DNA of 64,000 bases, taken from the NCBI RefSeq assembly GCF_900105995.1, contig NZ_LT629785.1, forward strand, positions 3,348,001 through 3,412,000. Direction: 5' to 3'. The DNA comes from Pseudomonas pohangensis. Its GTDB lineage: Bacteria > Pseudomonadota > Gammaproteobacteria > Pseudomonadales > Pseudomonadaceae. A model generated the notes under the pieces. The model saw only the letters and a list, made by a program, of their open reading frames with translations. It was not told the DNA's origin and ran no database searches. The position numbers were made by a program, and so were the translations under genes. Shown in pieces: positions 15,336-23,240 of this stretch; position 1 is the first letter of the stretch; every line of letters starts with the position of its first letter.

Positions 15336-17540
15336 CTAACGCGCCAGTGGCTTGCTCAGTTTTTCCAGCAACATCGCCTGCGCATCACGCGACAGCTGAT
15401 TGCCGGTGGGCTGCTGGCGAATGTAGGTGCCATCGTTGTGCAGCACCCAGGCATGAGTGTTGTCGGCCAGATACATCTCAAGTTCCTTCTTGACGCGCAG
15501 GATGAGCTTCTTGCCCTCTACCGGGAAGCAGGTCTCGACCCGCCGGTCCAGGTTGCGCTCCATCAGGTCGGCACTGGACAGATACAGTGCCTCTTCACCG
15601 CCGTTGAGCACGTAGTAGATACGACTGTGCTCGAGGAAACGGCCGATCACCGAACGCACATGGATATTCTGCGAAACCCCCGGTACGCCCGGCCGCAGGC
15701 AGCACATGCCGCGCACGATCAGGTCGATCTTCACCCCGGCCTGGCTGGCCTTGTACAGCGCGCGGATGATCTTCGGATCCGTCAGCGAGTTGACCTTGAA
15801 CATGATATGCGCCGGCTTGCCTTCTGCAGCAAAGGCTGCTTCCCGGGCAATCATGTCGAGCAGGGTTTTCTTCAGGGTGAACGGCGCATGCAGGAGCTTC
15901 TTCATGCGCAGGGTCTTGCCCATGCCGATCAACTGGTTGAACAGCTTGTGCACGTCCTCACACAAAATGGCGTCCGCTGTCAGCAGGCTGTAGTCGGTGT
16001 ACAGCCGGGCATTGCCGGCGTGATAGTTGCCGGTACCCAGATGCGCATACTGGCGTAGCTCGGCACCTTCGCGGCGCAGAATCAGCAGCATCTTGGCGTG
16101 GGTCTTGTAGCCGACCACACCGTAGATCACCACGGCACCGGCTTGCTGCAAGCGGCTGGCCAGGGCCAGGTTGGATTCCTCGTCGAATCGCGCACGCAAC
16201 TCGATCACCACCGTGACTTCCTTGCCGTTGCGCGCCGAATCCACCAGTGCATCGACAATTTCCGAGTTGGCCCCCGAGCGGTACAGGGTCTGCTTGATCG
16301 CCAGCACGTTCGGATCCTTGGCGGCCTTGCGCAACAGATCCACCACCGGGGTAAAGGATTCGAAAGGATGCAGCAGCAGGATGTCCTGCTTGGCCATCGC
16401 CTTGAACAGGTTATCGCTGTCCTGCAGCACCTTGGGAATGCTCGCGGCAAAGGGCTCGGACTGCAGTTCCGGCTGGCTTTCCAGGCCGGTCACGCTGAAC
16501 AGCCGGGTCAGGTTTACCGGACCGTTGACCCGATACAGCTCGCTCTCGGCCAGGCCGAACTGCTTGAGCAGATAATCCGACAGCTGGTTCGGACAGGTAT
16601 CGGCCACCTCCAGACGTACCGCATCGCCGTAGCGCCGCGAGAACAACTCGCCGCGCAGGGCGCGCGCCAGATCTTCAACATCCTCGGCATCCACCGACAA
16701 GTCGGCGTTGCGGGTCAGGCGGAACTGGTAACAACCCTTGACCGACATACCGTTGAACAGGTCATCGGCGTGGGCATGAATCATTGATGAGAGGAACACG
16801 AAATTGTCGCCAGGCCCGGCAACTTCCGGCGGCAGCTTGATCACCCGCGGCAACAGGCGCGGCGCCGGGATGATCGCCAGCCCCGAATCGCGGCCAAATG
16901 CATCCACGCCTTCCAGTTCGACGATGAAGTTCAGGCTCTTGTTCACCAGCAACGGGAACGGATGGGTCGGGTCGAGACCGATCGGTGTAACGATCGGCGC
17001 AATCTGCTCGCGGAAATAGCGTCCGACCCAGGTCTTGACCTTGGCCGACCAGTTGCGCCGGCGAATGAAGTTGACCTTGTGCTTGGCCAGCTTGGGCAAC
17101 AGCACATCGTTCAGAGTGGCGTACTGGCGGTCCACCTGCTGGTGCACCAGTTCGCTGATGCGTGCCAGCGCTTGCTGCGGTTGCAGACCGTCGATACCTG
17201 CCTGCTCGCGGGCAAAGGTGACCTGCTTCTTCAGCGCCGCAACGCGAATCTCGAAAAACTCGTCGAGGTTGCTGGAAAAGATCAACAGGAACTTCAGCCG
17301 CTCCAGCAACGGATAGGACTCATCCAGAGCCTGCTCCAGCACACGGATATTGAACTGCAGCTGGGACAATTCACGGTGCAGGTACATGCCAGGGTCATCG
17401 ACACCCGGAATCACCGGCGCCGGCACCGGTTCTGCCACTTCCGGCTCGGCAACCACCGGCAAAGCGGCACCGGCAACTAGTGCCTGGTCTGCCACCTCGA
17501 CCTCGATTGCATCGGTAACTTCAACTTCTTGCTTGTTCAT
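15336..17540 (-). CDS. ppk: Polyphosphate kinase 1
   Basis: A 734-residue PPK1 that polymerises the gamma-phosphate of ATP into polyphosphate at the inner membrane. An acidic, proline/valine-rich leader of about 45 residues precedes the conserved N domain (YLHRELSQLQFNIRVL, SNLDEFFEIRVAALK). The phospho-accepting histidine region is THAKMLLILRREG, and the second catalytic histidine lies in GTGNYHAGNARLYTD. The start MNKQEVEV has AGGA 6 nt upstream; upstream in-frame codons lie inside hemB. It follows hemB by 19 nt and is likely in its operon. Confidence 0.96.
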   Translation of the reverse strand: MNKQEVEVTDAIEVEVADQALVAGAALPVVAEPEVAEPVPAPVIPGVDDPGMYLHRELSQLQFNIRVLEQALDESYPLLERLKFLLIFSSNLDEFFEIRVAALKKQVTFAREQAGIDGLQPQQALARISELVHQQVDRQYATLNDVLLPKLAKHKVNFIRRRNWSAKVKTWVGRYFREQIAPIVTPIGLDPTHPFPLLVNKSLNFIVELEGVDAFGRDSGLAIIPAPRLLPRVIKLPPEVAGPGDNFVFLSSMIHAHADDLFNGMSVKGCYQFRLTRNADLSVDAEDVEDLARALRGELFSRRYGDAVRLEVADTCPNQLSDYLLKQFGLAESELYRVNGPVNLTRLFSVTGLESQPELQSEPFAASIPKVLQDSDNLFKAMAKQDILLLHPFESFTPVVDLLRKAAKDPNVLAIKQTLYRSGANSEIVDALVDSARNGKEVTVVIELRARFDEESNLALASRLQQAGAVVIYGVVGYKTHAKMLLILRREGAELRQYAHLGTGNYHAGNARLYTDYSLLTADAILCEDVHKLFNQLIGMGKTLRMKKLLHAPFTLKKTLLDMIAREAAFAAEGKPAHIMFKVNSLTDPKIIRALYKASQAGVKIDLIVRGMCCLRPGVPGVSQNIHVRSVIGRFLEHSRIYYVLNGGEEALYLSSADLMERNLDRRVETCFPVEGKKLILRVKKELEMYLADNTHAWVLHNDGTYIRQQPTGNQLSRDAQAMLLEKLSKPLAR

Positions 17541-17559
17541 TACTGGTCCTGTGGGGTTG

Positions 17560-18570
17560 CTACCCCTGTTGCATGAGCTCGGCAGCCCGTTTGGCAAAAT
17601 AGGTGAGAATTCCATCGGCGCCGGCACGCTTGAAGGCGGTCAGTGACTCAAGAATGACCGCTTCGCTCAACCAGCCGTTCTGGATTGCTGCCATGTGCAT
17701 AGCGTACTCGCCGCTGACCTGATACACGAAGGTCGGCACACGAAATTCCTGTTTGACCCGCCAGAGAATGTCCAGATAGGGCATGCCCGGCTTGACCATG
17801 ACCATGTCGGCACCTTCGGCCAGATCGGCCGCCACTTCGTGCAGCGCCTCATCGCCGTTGGCCGGGTCCATCTGGTAGGACAGCTTGTTGCCCTTGCCCA
17901 GATTGCCCGCCGAGCCCACCGCATCGCGGAACGGCCCGTAGTAGGCACTGGCGTACTTGGCCGAATAGGCCATGATCCGCACATTCGGGTAGTCGGCCAG
18001 CTCCAGGGCTTCGCGAATCGCCTGTACCCGGCCGTCCATCATGTCCGAGGGCGCCACGATCTGGGCACCGGCAGCGGCATGCGACAGGGCCTGTTTGACC
18101 AGTGCATCGACGGTGATGTCGTTCTGTACATAACCACTGGCATCGAGGATGCCGTCCTGGCCATGGGTGGTGAACGGATCCAGCGCCACATCACTGATGA
18201 TTCCCAGATCGGGAAAGCGCTCGCGCAAGGCGCGAATCGCGCGCTGGGCGATGCCCTCCGGGTTCCATGCCTCGGCGCCATCCAGCGACTTCTTCTCCAG
18301 TGGCGTCACCGGAAACAAGGCTATCGCCGGAATGCCCAAGGCCACCAGCTGCGCAGCCTCCTCAAGCAGCAGATCGATCGACAGGCGCTCGACACCCGGC
18401 ATCGACGGCACCGCTTCGCGGCGATTTTCTCCATCGAGCACGAACACCGGCAGAATCAGGTCATCGACACTCAGGCGTTGCTCACGGACCAGCCGCCGGG
18501 AAAACTCGTCGCGACGGTTGCGACGCAAGCGTGTGCCGGGAAACAGCCGATTGGCAGGCGTAATGCTCAC
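17560..18570 (-). CDS. hemB: Delta-aminolevulinic acid dehydratase (porphobilinogen synthase)
   Basis: A 336-residue cytosolic enzyme that condenses two 5-aminolevulinate molecules to porphobilinogen. The two Schiff-base lysines lie in IMAYSAKYASAYYGPF and VMVKPGMPYLD. The metal-site loop reads DVALDPFTTHGQDGI, lacking the three zinc cysteines, so this is the Mg-dependent, aspartate-rich Pseudomonas type. The start is GTG: GGAG lies 5 nt upstream and the protein then begins VSITPANRLFPGTRLRRNRRD, matching the family; the longer frame adds 49 non-homologous residues. It precedes ppk in the same direction; hemC and hemD lie 17 kb away. Confidence 0.96.
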   Translation of the reverse strand: MSITPANRLFPGTRLRRNRRDEFSRRLVREQRLSVDDLILPVFVLDGENRREAVPSMPGVERLSIDLLLEEAAQLVALGIPAIALFPVTPLEKKSLDGAEAWNPEGIAQRAIRALRERFPDLGIISDVALDPFTTHGQDGILDASGYVQNDITVDALVKQALSHAAAGAQIVAPSDMMDGRVQAIREALELADYPNVRIMAYSAKYASAYYGPFRDAVGSAGNLGKGNKLSYQMDPANGDEALHEVAADLAEGADMVMVKPGMPYLDILWRVKQEFRVPTFVYQVSGEYAMHMAAIQNGWLSEAVILESLTAFKRAGADGILTYFAKRAAELMQQG

Positions 18571-18763
18571 AGGGACTCCAGAATCCGCAACACGGACATT
18601 AATGTGACATTCATATCCTCTTATTATGACCAATGCATGACACTGTTGTCGGCAGGCAACTGCGGAAAAACCGTTTTTTGCCACGCCGGGGAAAATCGAA
18701 CTGTCCTTCCCAGTCACGACCCCAGCGGGTAGGCTGCGGGTTTTCAGCTACCCAGAGCGCCCC

Positions 18764-19321
18764 ATGCTGCAAGCTTTCCTGCAAGACTACGGATACCTGG
18801 CGCTGTTCATCGGTACCTTCTTCGAGGGCGAAACCATTCTGGTAGTGGCCGGATTTCTTGCTTCACGCGGCTATCTGGATATCAACCTGGTGATGCTCAC
18901 GGCGGCCAGTGGCGGTTACTGCGGTGACCAGCTGTGGTACTTCCTCGGACGCCGCAAGGGCCGCGAGATTCTGGCACGCAAACCGCACTGGGAGGCGCTG
19001 GGCGAAAAAGCCCTGAACCACTTGCGTCGCTATCCGGATATCTGGGTGCTGGGCTTTCGTTTCGTCTACGGTTTGCGCACGGTAATGCCGGTTGCCATCG
19101 GCATTTCCGGCTATCCGCCGCTGCGCTTTCTGCTGCTCAACGCACTCAGCGCCATCATCTGGGCAATTGTTCTGGGGACTGCGGCCTTTCATCTGGGCAG
19201 CGCCCTGGAGCTGTTGCTGGACGACATCAAGCACTATGAAATTCTGGTAATCAGCGCACTGATCATCATTGGCTGCGGGCTTTTCGGCTGGCGCCGCTTC
19301 CGCAACCGGCGCCCGTCCTGA
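18764..19321 (+). CDS. DedA/SNARE-associated family membrane protein
   Basis: A 185-residue polytopic inner-membrane protein of the DedA family. It shows the family signature FFEGETILVVAGFLA near the N-terminus and the conserved arginine/glycine segment RFVYGLRTVMPVAIGISG. Members act in membrane homeostasis, several as lipid flippases for undecaprenyl phosphate or phosphatidylethanolamine; which one applies here cannot be read from sequence. It is divergent from hemB and ends exactly one base before the convergent sterol-desaturase-like gene. Confidence 0.9.
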   Translation: MLQAFLQDYGYLALFIGTFFEGETILVVAGFLASRGYLDINLVMLTAASGGYCGDQLWYFLGRRKGREILARKPHWEALGEKALNHLRRYPDIWVLGFRFVYGLRTVMPVAIGISGYPPLRFLLLNALSAIIWAIVLGTAAFHLGSALELLLDDIKHYEILVISALIIIGCGLFGWRRFRNRRPS

Positions 19322-20554
19322 TCAGGCCGGCGCAGGCTCGCTGCGCCGCGGCAGCCAGACAAACATGCCGCTGAGCAGACTGTAGGCCAGCAACAGCAGC
19401 CAGGCCGTCTCGCCGGCCGCCACTATGCCGACCGACTGCAGCAACCACAGGGCCGGCACATTCAGCAGCAGACGGGCGAGTTCCAGCCAGCGCGCCAGCG
19501 GGCGGTTCTCCAGCCATACGCCTATCACGTACAAGCCAAAGGCAGCCCAGCACCAGCCGATCAGCAGATCAGCAAAGCCATGGCTGGCTGACACCATCAG
19601 CAGCCAGGTTATGCCCAGCACGTAGCCGGCAAACTGCAGCGCCGCATACAGCTTCTGCCCACGGCCGAGTGGCACGTCAAACTTCACGAAGTCACGCAGC
19701 TCATGCTTTTCCAGCGGATAGCGGGCGGCCACGTCAGCCGGACGCCAGCCGGTCGGCATGAACCAGATGCGCAGCTTGTCCCACCAGGAGCCGGCATGCA
19801 CCGCATCGCGCCACAGTTGCGCATAAAAGTGCAGGTTGGCCCAAAGCGGATTCCAGCTGGCCAGCGGCGTGGTCACGCCATAGATCACCGGTTCTTCGTC
19901 CAGCTCTTCCTGAAAAGTTCCCAGCAGGCGATCCCAGATAATGAACACCCCGCCGTAATTGCGATCCATATAGCGCGGGTTTTGTCCGTGGTGCACACGG
20001 TGATTCGACGGCGTGATGAAAAACCACTCGAACCAGCCAAGTTTGGGGATGTGCCGGGTATGTACCCAGAACTGGTAGAGCAGGTTCAGTGAGCCAACGG
20101 TAATCAGCACCACGGGCGGAATACCGATCAGCGCCAGCGGCAGATAAAAAATCCAGCTGAGCAGAAAGCCGGTGCTGGTCTGGCGCAGGGCGGTCGTCAG
20201 GTTGTAGTCCTCGCTCTGGTGGTGCACCACGTGCGAAGCCCAGAACACATTGCGCTCATGACCGAAACGGTGACTCCAGTAGTAGCAGAAGTCATACAGC
20301 ACAAAAGCCAGCACCCAGACCCAGGGCGATTCAAGGGAAAACTGGAACAGCGCAATCCGTTCCCAGATCAGCAGATAGACGATCAGCCCGAAGCCCTTGG
20401 TCAGCAGCCCGCTGGCCTGCGAGAGCACACCGGCGCTGAGGCTGTTGATGCTGTCTGCCAGCCGGTAGGTGCTGACCCCGCGCCAGCGGTCGGCGAGCAA
20501 CTCCAGCGCAATCAGCAGAAAGAAAAACGGAATTGCATACAGCACGTAATTCAT
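19322..20554 (-). CDS. Sterol desaturase/fatty acid hydroxylase family membrane protein
   Basis: A 410-residue membrane di-iron oxygenase. The histidine boxes are clear: HRFGH (95-99), HVVHH (108-112), HTRH (165-168) and HRVHH (185-189), embedded between hydrophobic helices, with a further hydrophobic C-terminal half at about 300-400. The extended architecture resembles alkylglycerol monooxygenase-like members more than short desaturases. The substrate, a lipid alkyl chain, is inferred. It is convergent with dedA with no bases between the stops, and divergent from the alpha/beta hydrolase gene. Confidence 0.85.
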   Translation of the reverse strand: MNYVLYAIPFFFLLIALELLADRWRGVSTYRLADSINSLSAGVLSQASGLLTKGFGLIVYLLIWERIALFQFSLESPWVWVLAFVLYDFCYYWSHRFGHERNVFWASHVVHHQSEDYNLTTALRQTSTGFLLSWIFYLPLALIGIPPVVLITVGSLNLLYQFWVHTRHIPKLGWFEWFFITPSNHRVHHGQNPRYMDRNYGGVFIIWDRLLGTFQEELDEEPVIYGVTTPLASWNPLWANLHFYAQLWRDAVHAGSWWDKLRIWFMPTGWRPADVAARYPLEKHELRDFVKFDVPLGRGQKLYAALQFAGYVLGITWLLMVSASHGFADLLIGWCWAAFGLYVIGVWLENRPLARWLELARLLLNVPALWLLQSVGIVAAGETAWLLLLAYSLLSGMFVWLPRRSEPAPA

Positions 20555-20680
20555 GATTTCCCCGTAGAGTTAGCGCCAGCCAGCGGCTAGGATGGCGTAA
20601 GTCCCAATCTGCATCCTAGCGCAACTCGGGAGTAAGGCATGCGGCAGGAAACGACAACCTGAAGGTCATTTGGCGACAAT

Positions 20681-21520
20681 ATGCGCAAATTGTTCAAATA
20701 CAGCCTGATAGGCCTGACCTTGCTCAGCTGCGCCGCCCTGCTCGGCCTTTATCCCTATCGCGCCGCCCTGCTGCCACAGCCCGTGCAACCCGCGCAAATC
20801 AAGCAGCAACTGGCAGACCATCTGACCCTCTTCACGCCGCCGCAAGGCAGCGGCCCCTTTCCCACCGTGCTGGCCTTTCATGGCTGTGGCGGACAACGCC
20901 AGAGCATGGTCGACAACCTGAATAGCTGGCTGTTACCGGCCGGCTATGCCGTGCTGTTTGTCGACAGCTTTGCTGCACGCGGCATCCGGGACTGGCAGCC
21001 GGTCTGTGATGGCAAGCTGTTATGGGGCAACGAGCGGGCGCAGGATGTTTACGCCGCGCTGGAACTGGCCGCCGCCATGCCGCAAGTCGATGCCCGGCGC
21101 ATGGCCGTCATGGGCTTCTCCCACGGCGGCTGGGCGATTCTGGACGCCCTGGCCTATGGCGGTGCAGCCGGACACGGCTTTGCCCGGCCGGATCCGGATG
21201 TGCTCAAACTGCTCCGCGCCGCCGTCACCTATTACCCTTTTTGCGGCTATCCGGCGCAACTGCGCATTGCCAGTCAGGCACCACACGACATTCCACTGCT
21301 GATGCTGCTGGCCGGCCAGGACAGCGTCACCGATCACCAGCAGTGCCTCGACAGCCTGGACGATCTCCAGCTGGACCAGATCCAGCTGGTGCAATATCAG
21401 ACCGCCGACCATGTATTCGACCAGCCCAGCCCGATGAATACCTACCAGCCGGCCATCGCAGCAGACGCCCAGCAGAAGACCCTGGCATTTCTGCGCGAAC
21501 GCCTGCAGCCCCCCCAGTGA
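20681..21520 (+). CDS. Membrane-anchored alpha/beta hydrolase, dienelactone-hydrolase-like
   Basis: A 279-residue hydrolase with an N-terminal signal or anchor helix (about 6-25) suggesting periplasmic location. The catalytic triad is visible: nucleophile S147 in GFSHGG, aspartate in LLAGQDSVTD (about 217) and histidine in TADHVFDQP (about 247); the oxyanion region is FHGCGG. Family assignment to dienelactone-hydrolase-like proteins is firm, but the substrate is unknown. It is followed at 14 nt by elbB and probably shares its transcript. Confidence 0.83.
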   Translation: MRKLFKYSLIGLTLLSCAALLGLYPYRAALLPQPVQPAQIKQQLADHLTLFTPPQGSGPFPTVLAFHGCGGQRQSMVDNLNSWLLPAGYAVLFVDSFAARGIRDWQPVCDGKLLWGNERAQDVYAALELAAAMPQVDARRMAVMGFSHGGWAILDALAYGGAAGHGFARPDPDVLKLLRAAVTYYPFCGYPAQLRIASQAPHDIPLLMLLAGQDSVTDHQQCLDSLDDLQLDQIQLVQYQTADHVFDQPSPMNTYQPAIAADAQQKTLAFLRERLQPPQ

Positions 21521-21534
21521 TCAGGAGAACCCCC

Positions 21535-22191
21535 ATGCAGAAAAAAGTTGCGGTCATTCTTTCCGGTTGCGGCGTCTACGACGGCGCGGAAATTCACGAG
21601 AGCGTACTGACCCTGCTGCGCCTGGACCAGCGAGGCGCGCAGGTGCAGTGTTTTGCCCCGGACATTGCACAACTGCATGTAGTCGATCACTACAGCGGCG
21701 ATGAAATGGACCAGACACGCAATGTGCTGGTGGAGTCGGCACGCATCGCCCGCGGCAATATCAAGAACCTGCATGAGCTGCATGTGGGCGATTTCGACGC
21801 GCTGATTCTGCCGGGCGGTTTTGGCGTGGCAAAGAACCTTTCCGACTTTGCCATCAGCGGCGCACTGTGCACCGTACAGCCTGACGTACTGACGGCCACC
21901 CAGGCCTTCGCCAAGGCCGGCAAGCCGATTGGCCTGATGTGTATCGCACCGGCCATCGCGGCAAAAATCTTCGGCGAAGGGGTGCACTGCACCATCGGCA
22001 GCGACCACGATACAGCTGCCGCCCTGCAGCAGATGGGCGCCCTGCATATGGAGTGTACGGTCGATGAGATCATCGTCGACGAACAGCATCGACTGGTTAG
22101 CACACCTGCCTACATGCTCGCCGGCCGCATCAGCGAGGCCGCCTCGGGCATCAACAAGCTGGTCGACCGCATTCTGGAGATGGTTGGCTAG
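21535..22191 (+). CDS. elbB: Glyoxalase ElbB (DJ-1/PfpI superfamily)
   Basis: A 218-residue protein of the ElbB/SCRP-27A family. It opens KKVAVILSGCGVYDGAEIHE, diagnostic for the family, and has the nucleophile-elbow cysteine in GLMCIAPAIAA. ElbB of E. coli has weak glyoxalase activity and was historically linked to isoprenoid biosynthesis; the cellular role is uncertain. AGGAG lies 8 nt upstream of the ATG; the much longer frame through this region is a shadow of the upstream hydrolase gene. Confidence 0.93.
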   Translation: MQKKVAVILSGCGVYDGAEIHESVLTLLRLDQRGAQVQCFAPDIAQLHVVDHYSGDEMDQTRNVLVESARIARGNIKNLHELHVGDFDALILPGGFGVAKNLSDFAISGALCTVQPDVLTATQAFAKAGKPIGLMCIAPAIAAKIFGEGVHCTIGSDHDTAAALQQMGALHMECTVDEIIVDEQHRLVSTPAYMLAGRISEAASGINKLVDRILEMVG

Positions 22192-22210
22192 GCAGGCGAT
22201 TGCGCCAAAA

Positions 22211-22232
22211 AGCCGGACAAGCGCGTCCGGCT
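22211..22232 (+). terminator. Hairpin downstream of elbB
   Basis: AGCCGGAC pairs with GTCCGGCT across a 6-nt loop, 19 nt after the elbB stop. No uridine tract follows on the plus strand, so it is at best a weak or partial terminator before the thioesterase gene. Confidence 0.4.
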
Positions 22233-22292
22233 ACTGGTTAGCACCGCAGCAATGCTGCAAGGTGAACGCAATCAGAGCAGCAGGACAGCGCA

Positions 22293-22763
22293 ATGCACAG
22301 CACCCCAGTGGCAATCACCGACGAACTGCGCACGGCCATTACCGGTTATTTCGACCGTGTTCCGTTCAACCAGCTGCTCGGCCTGCAGCTTGAAGACATT
22401 TCCGCAGACAAGGTCAGCATGCTGATGCCGATGAAGAACGAGCTGATCGGCAATTACATCCACAGCATTCTGCATGGCGGTGCCATCGCCACCGTACTCG
22501 ATGTGGTTGGCGGCGCCATGGCCACGATTGGCGCCCTGGGCCGTCACCAGCATTTGCCATTGGCCGAACGCATGCGCGCATTATCCAAGCTGGGCACCAT
22601 CGACCTGCGCGTGGATTACCTGCGCCCGGGCCGTGGCGAAGGCTTCAGGGCCACCGCCGTGCTGCTGCGCTCGGGCAACAAGGTCGCGGTAGTGCGCTCG
22701 GAACTGCATGCTGTGGACGGCACGCTGATTGCCGTGGGCACCGGCACCTATCTCTGCGGTTGA
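22293..22763 (+). CDS. Hotdog-fold thioesterase (PaaI/YigI-like)
   Basis: A 156-residue single hotdog domain. The helix-turn motif NYIHSILHGGAIATVLDVVGG at about 50-70 contains the HGG loop and aspartate of PaaI-type acyl-CoA thioesterases, and the second strand set is IDLRVDYLRPGRGEGFRA. It should hydrolyse an acyl-CoA in the cytoplasm, with specificity unknown. AGGA lies 7 nt upstream of the ATG. It ends 3 nt from the convergent yaiI-like gene. Confidence 0.88.
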   Translation: MHSTPVAITDELRTAITGYFDRVPFNQLLGLQLEDISADKVSMLMPMKNELIGNYIHSILHGGAIATVLDVVGGAMATIGALGRHQHLPLAERMRALSKLGTIDLRVDYLRPGRGEGFRATAVLLRSGNKVAVVRSELHAVDGTLIAVGTGTYLCG

Positions 22764-22766
22764 TGC

Positions 22767-23240
22767 TCAGGCGCGAGCCAGACGGGTAAGGATGCGATCC
22801 AGCGCATTGGCGAACGCCTGCTTGTCCCGCTCGCTGTAAGCGCCCTGCCCGCCGCCCGCCTGACCCTGCTCGCGCAGGTCGGTGAACAGATTGCGCACGG
22901 CCAGGCGCTCGCCCATGTTGTTGGCATCGAACTCGCGACCGCGCGGATCGAGTGCCGCCACGCCTTTCTTGATCAGCCGGTCGGCCAGCGGCACATCCGA
23001 GCAGATCACCAGCTCCCCCGGCACGGCATGTTCGACCAGATAGTCATCGGCAGCATCCGGACCACTGGGCACCACGATCAGGCGGACACAGGCGAACGCC
23101 GGTTTGCTCTGTGGCTGGCCGGCGACCAGCACCACCTGCAAGCCACGCTTGAGGGCAAACCTGACCAGCTGATCACGCGCCGGACGCGGGCAGGCATCGG
23201 CATCAATCCACACGCGCAACCCCGCCTGCGCCCCGCTCAT
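22767..23240 (-). CDS. YaiI/YqxD family protein (DUF188, PIN-like)
   Basis: A 157-residue protein with VWIDADACPRPARDQL at the N-terminus and the conserved ICSDVPLADRLIKKG and DPRGREFDANNMGERLA segments, which define the UPF0178/YaiI family. The aspartates resemble a PIN-like metal centre, so nuclease activity is possible but unproven. The ATG overlaps the iron-permease stop as ATGA and has GGGGAA upstream, which fixes this start. The functional link to the permease is probably only transcriptional. Confidence 0.9.
   Translation of the reverse strand: MSGAQAGLRVWIDADACPRPARDQLVRFALKRGLQVVLVAGQPQSKPAFACVRLIVVPSGPDAADDYLVEHAVPGELVICSDVPLADRLIKKGVAALDPRGREFDANNMGERLAVRNLFTDLREQGQAGGGQGAYSERDKQAFANALDRILTRLARA

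Noticed and set aside
15150..16058. 302-residue plus-strand frame starting in the ppx-ppk gap
   Set aside because: Most of it is antisense to ppk; the intergenic part looks like repeat filler.
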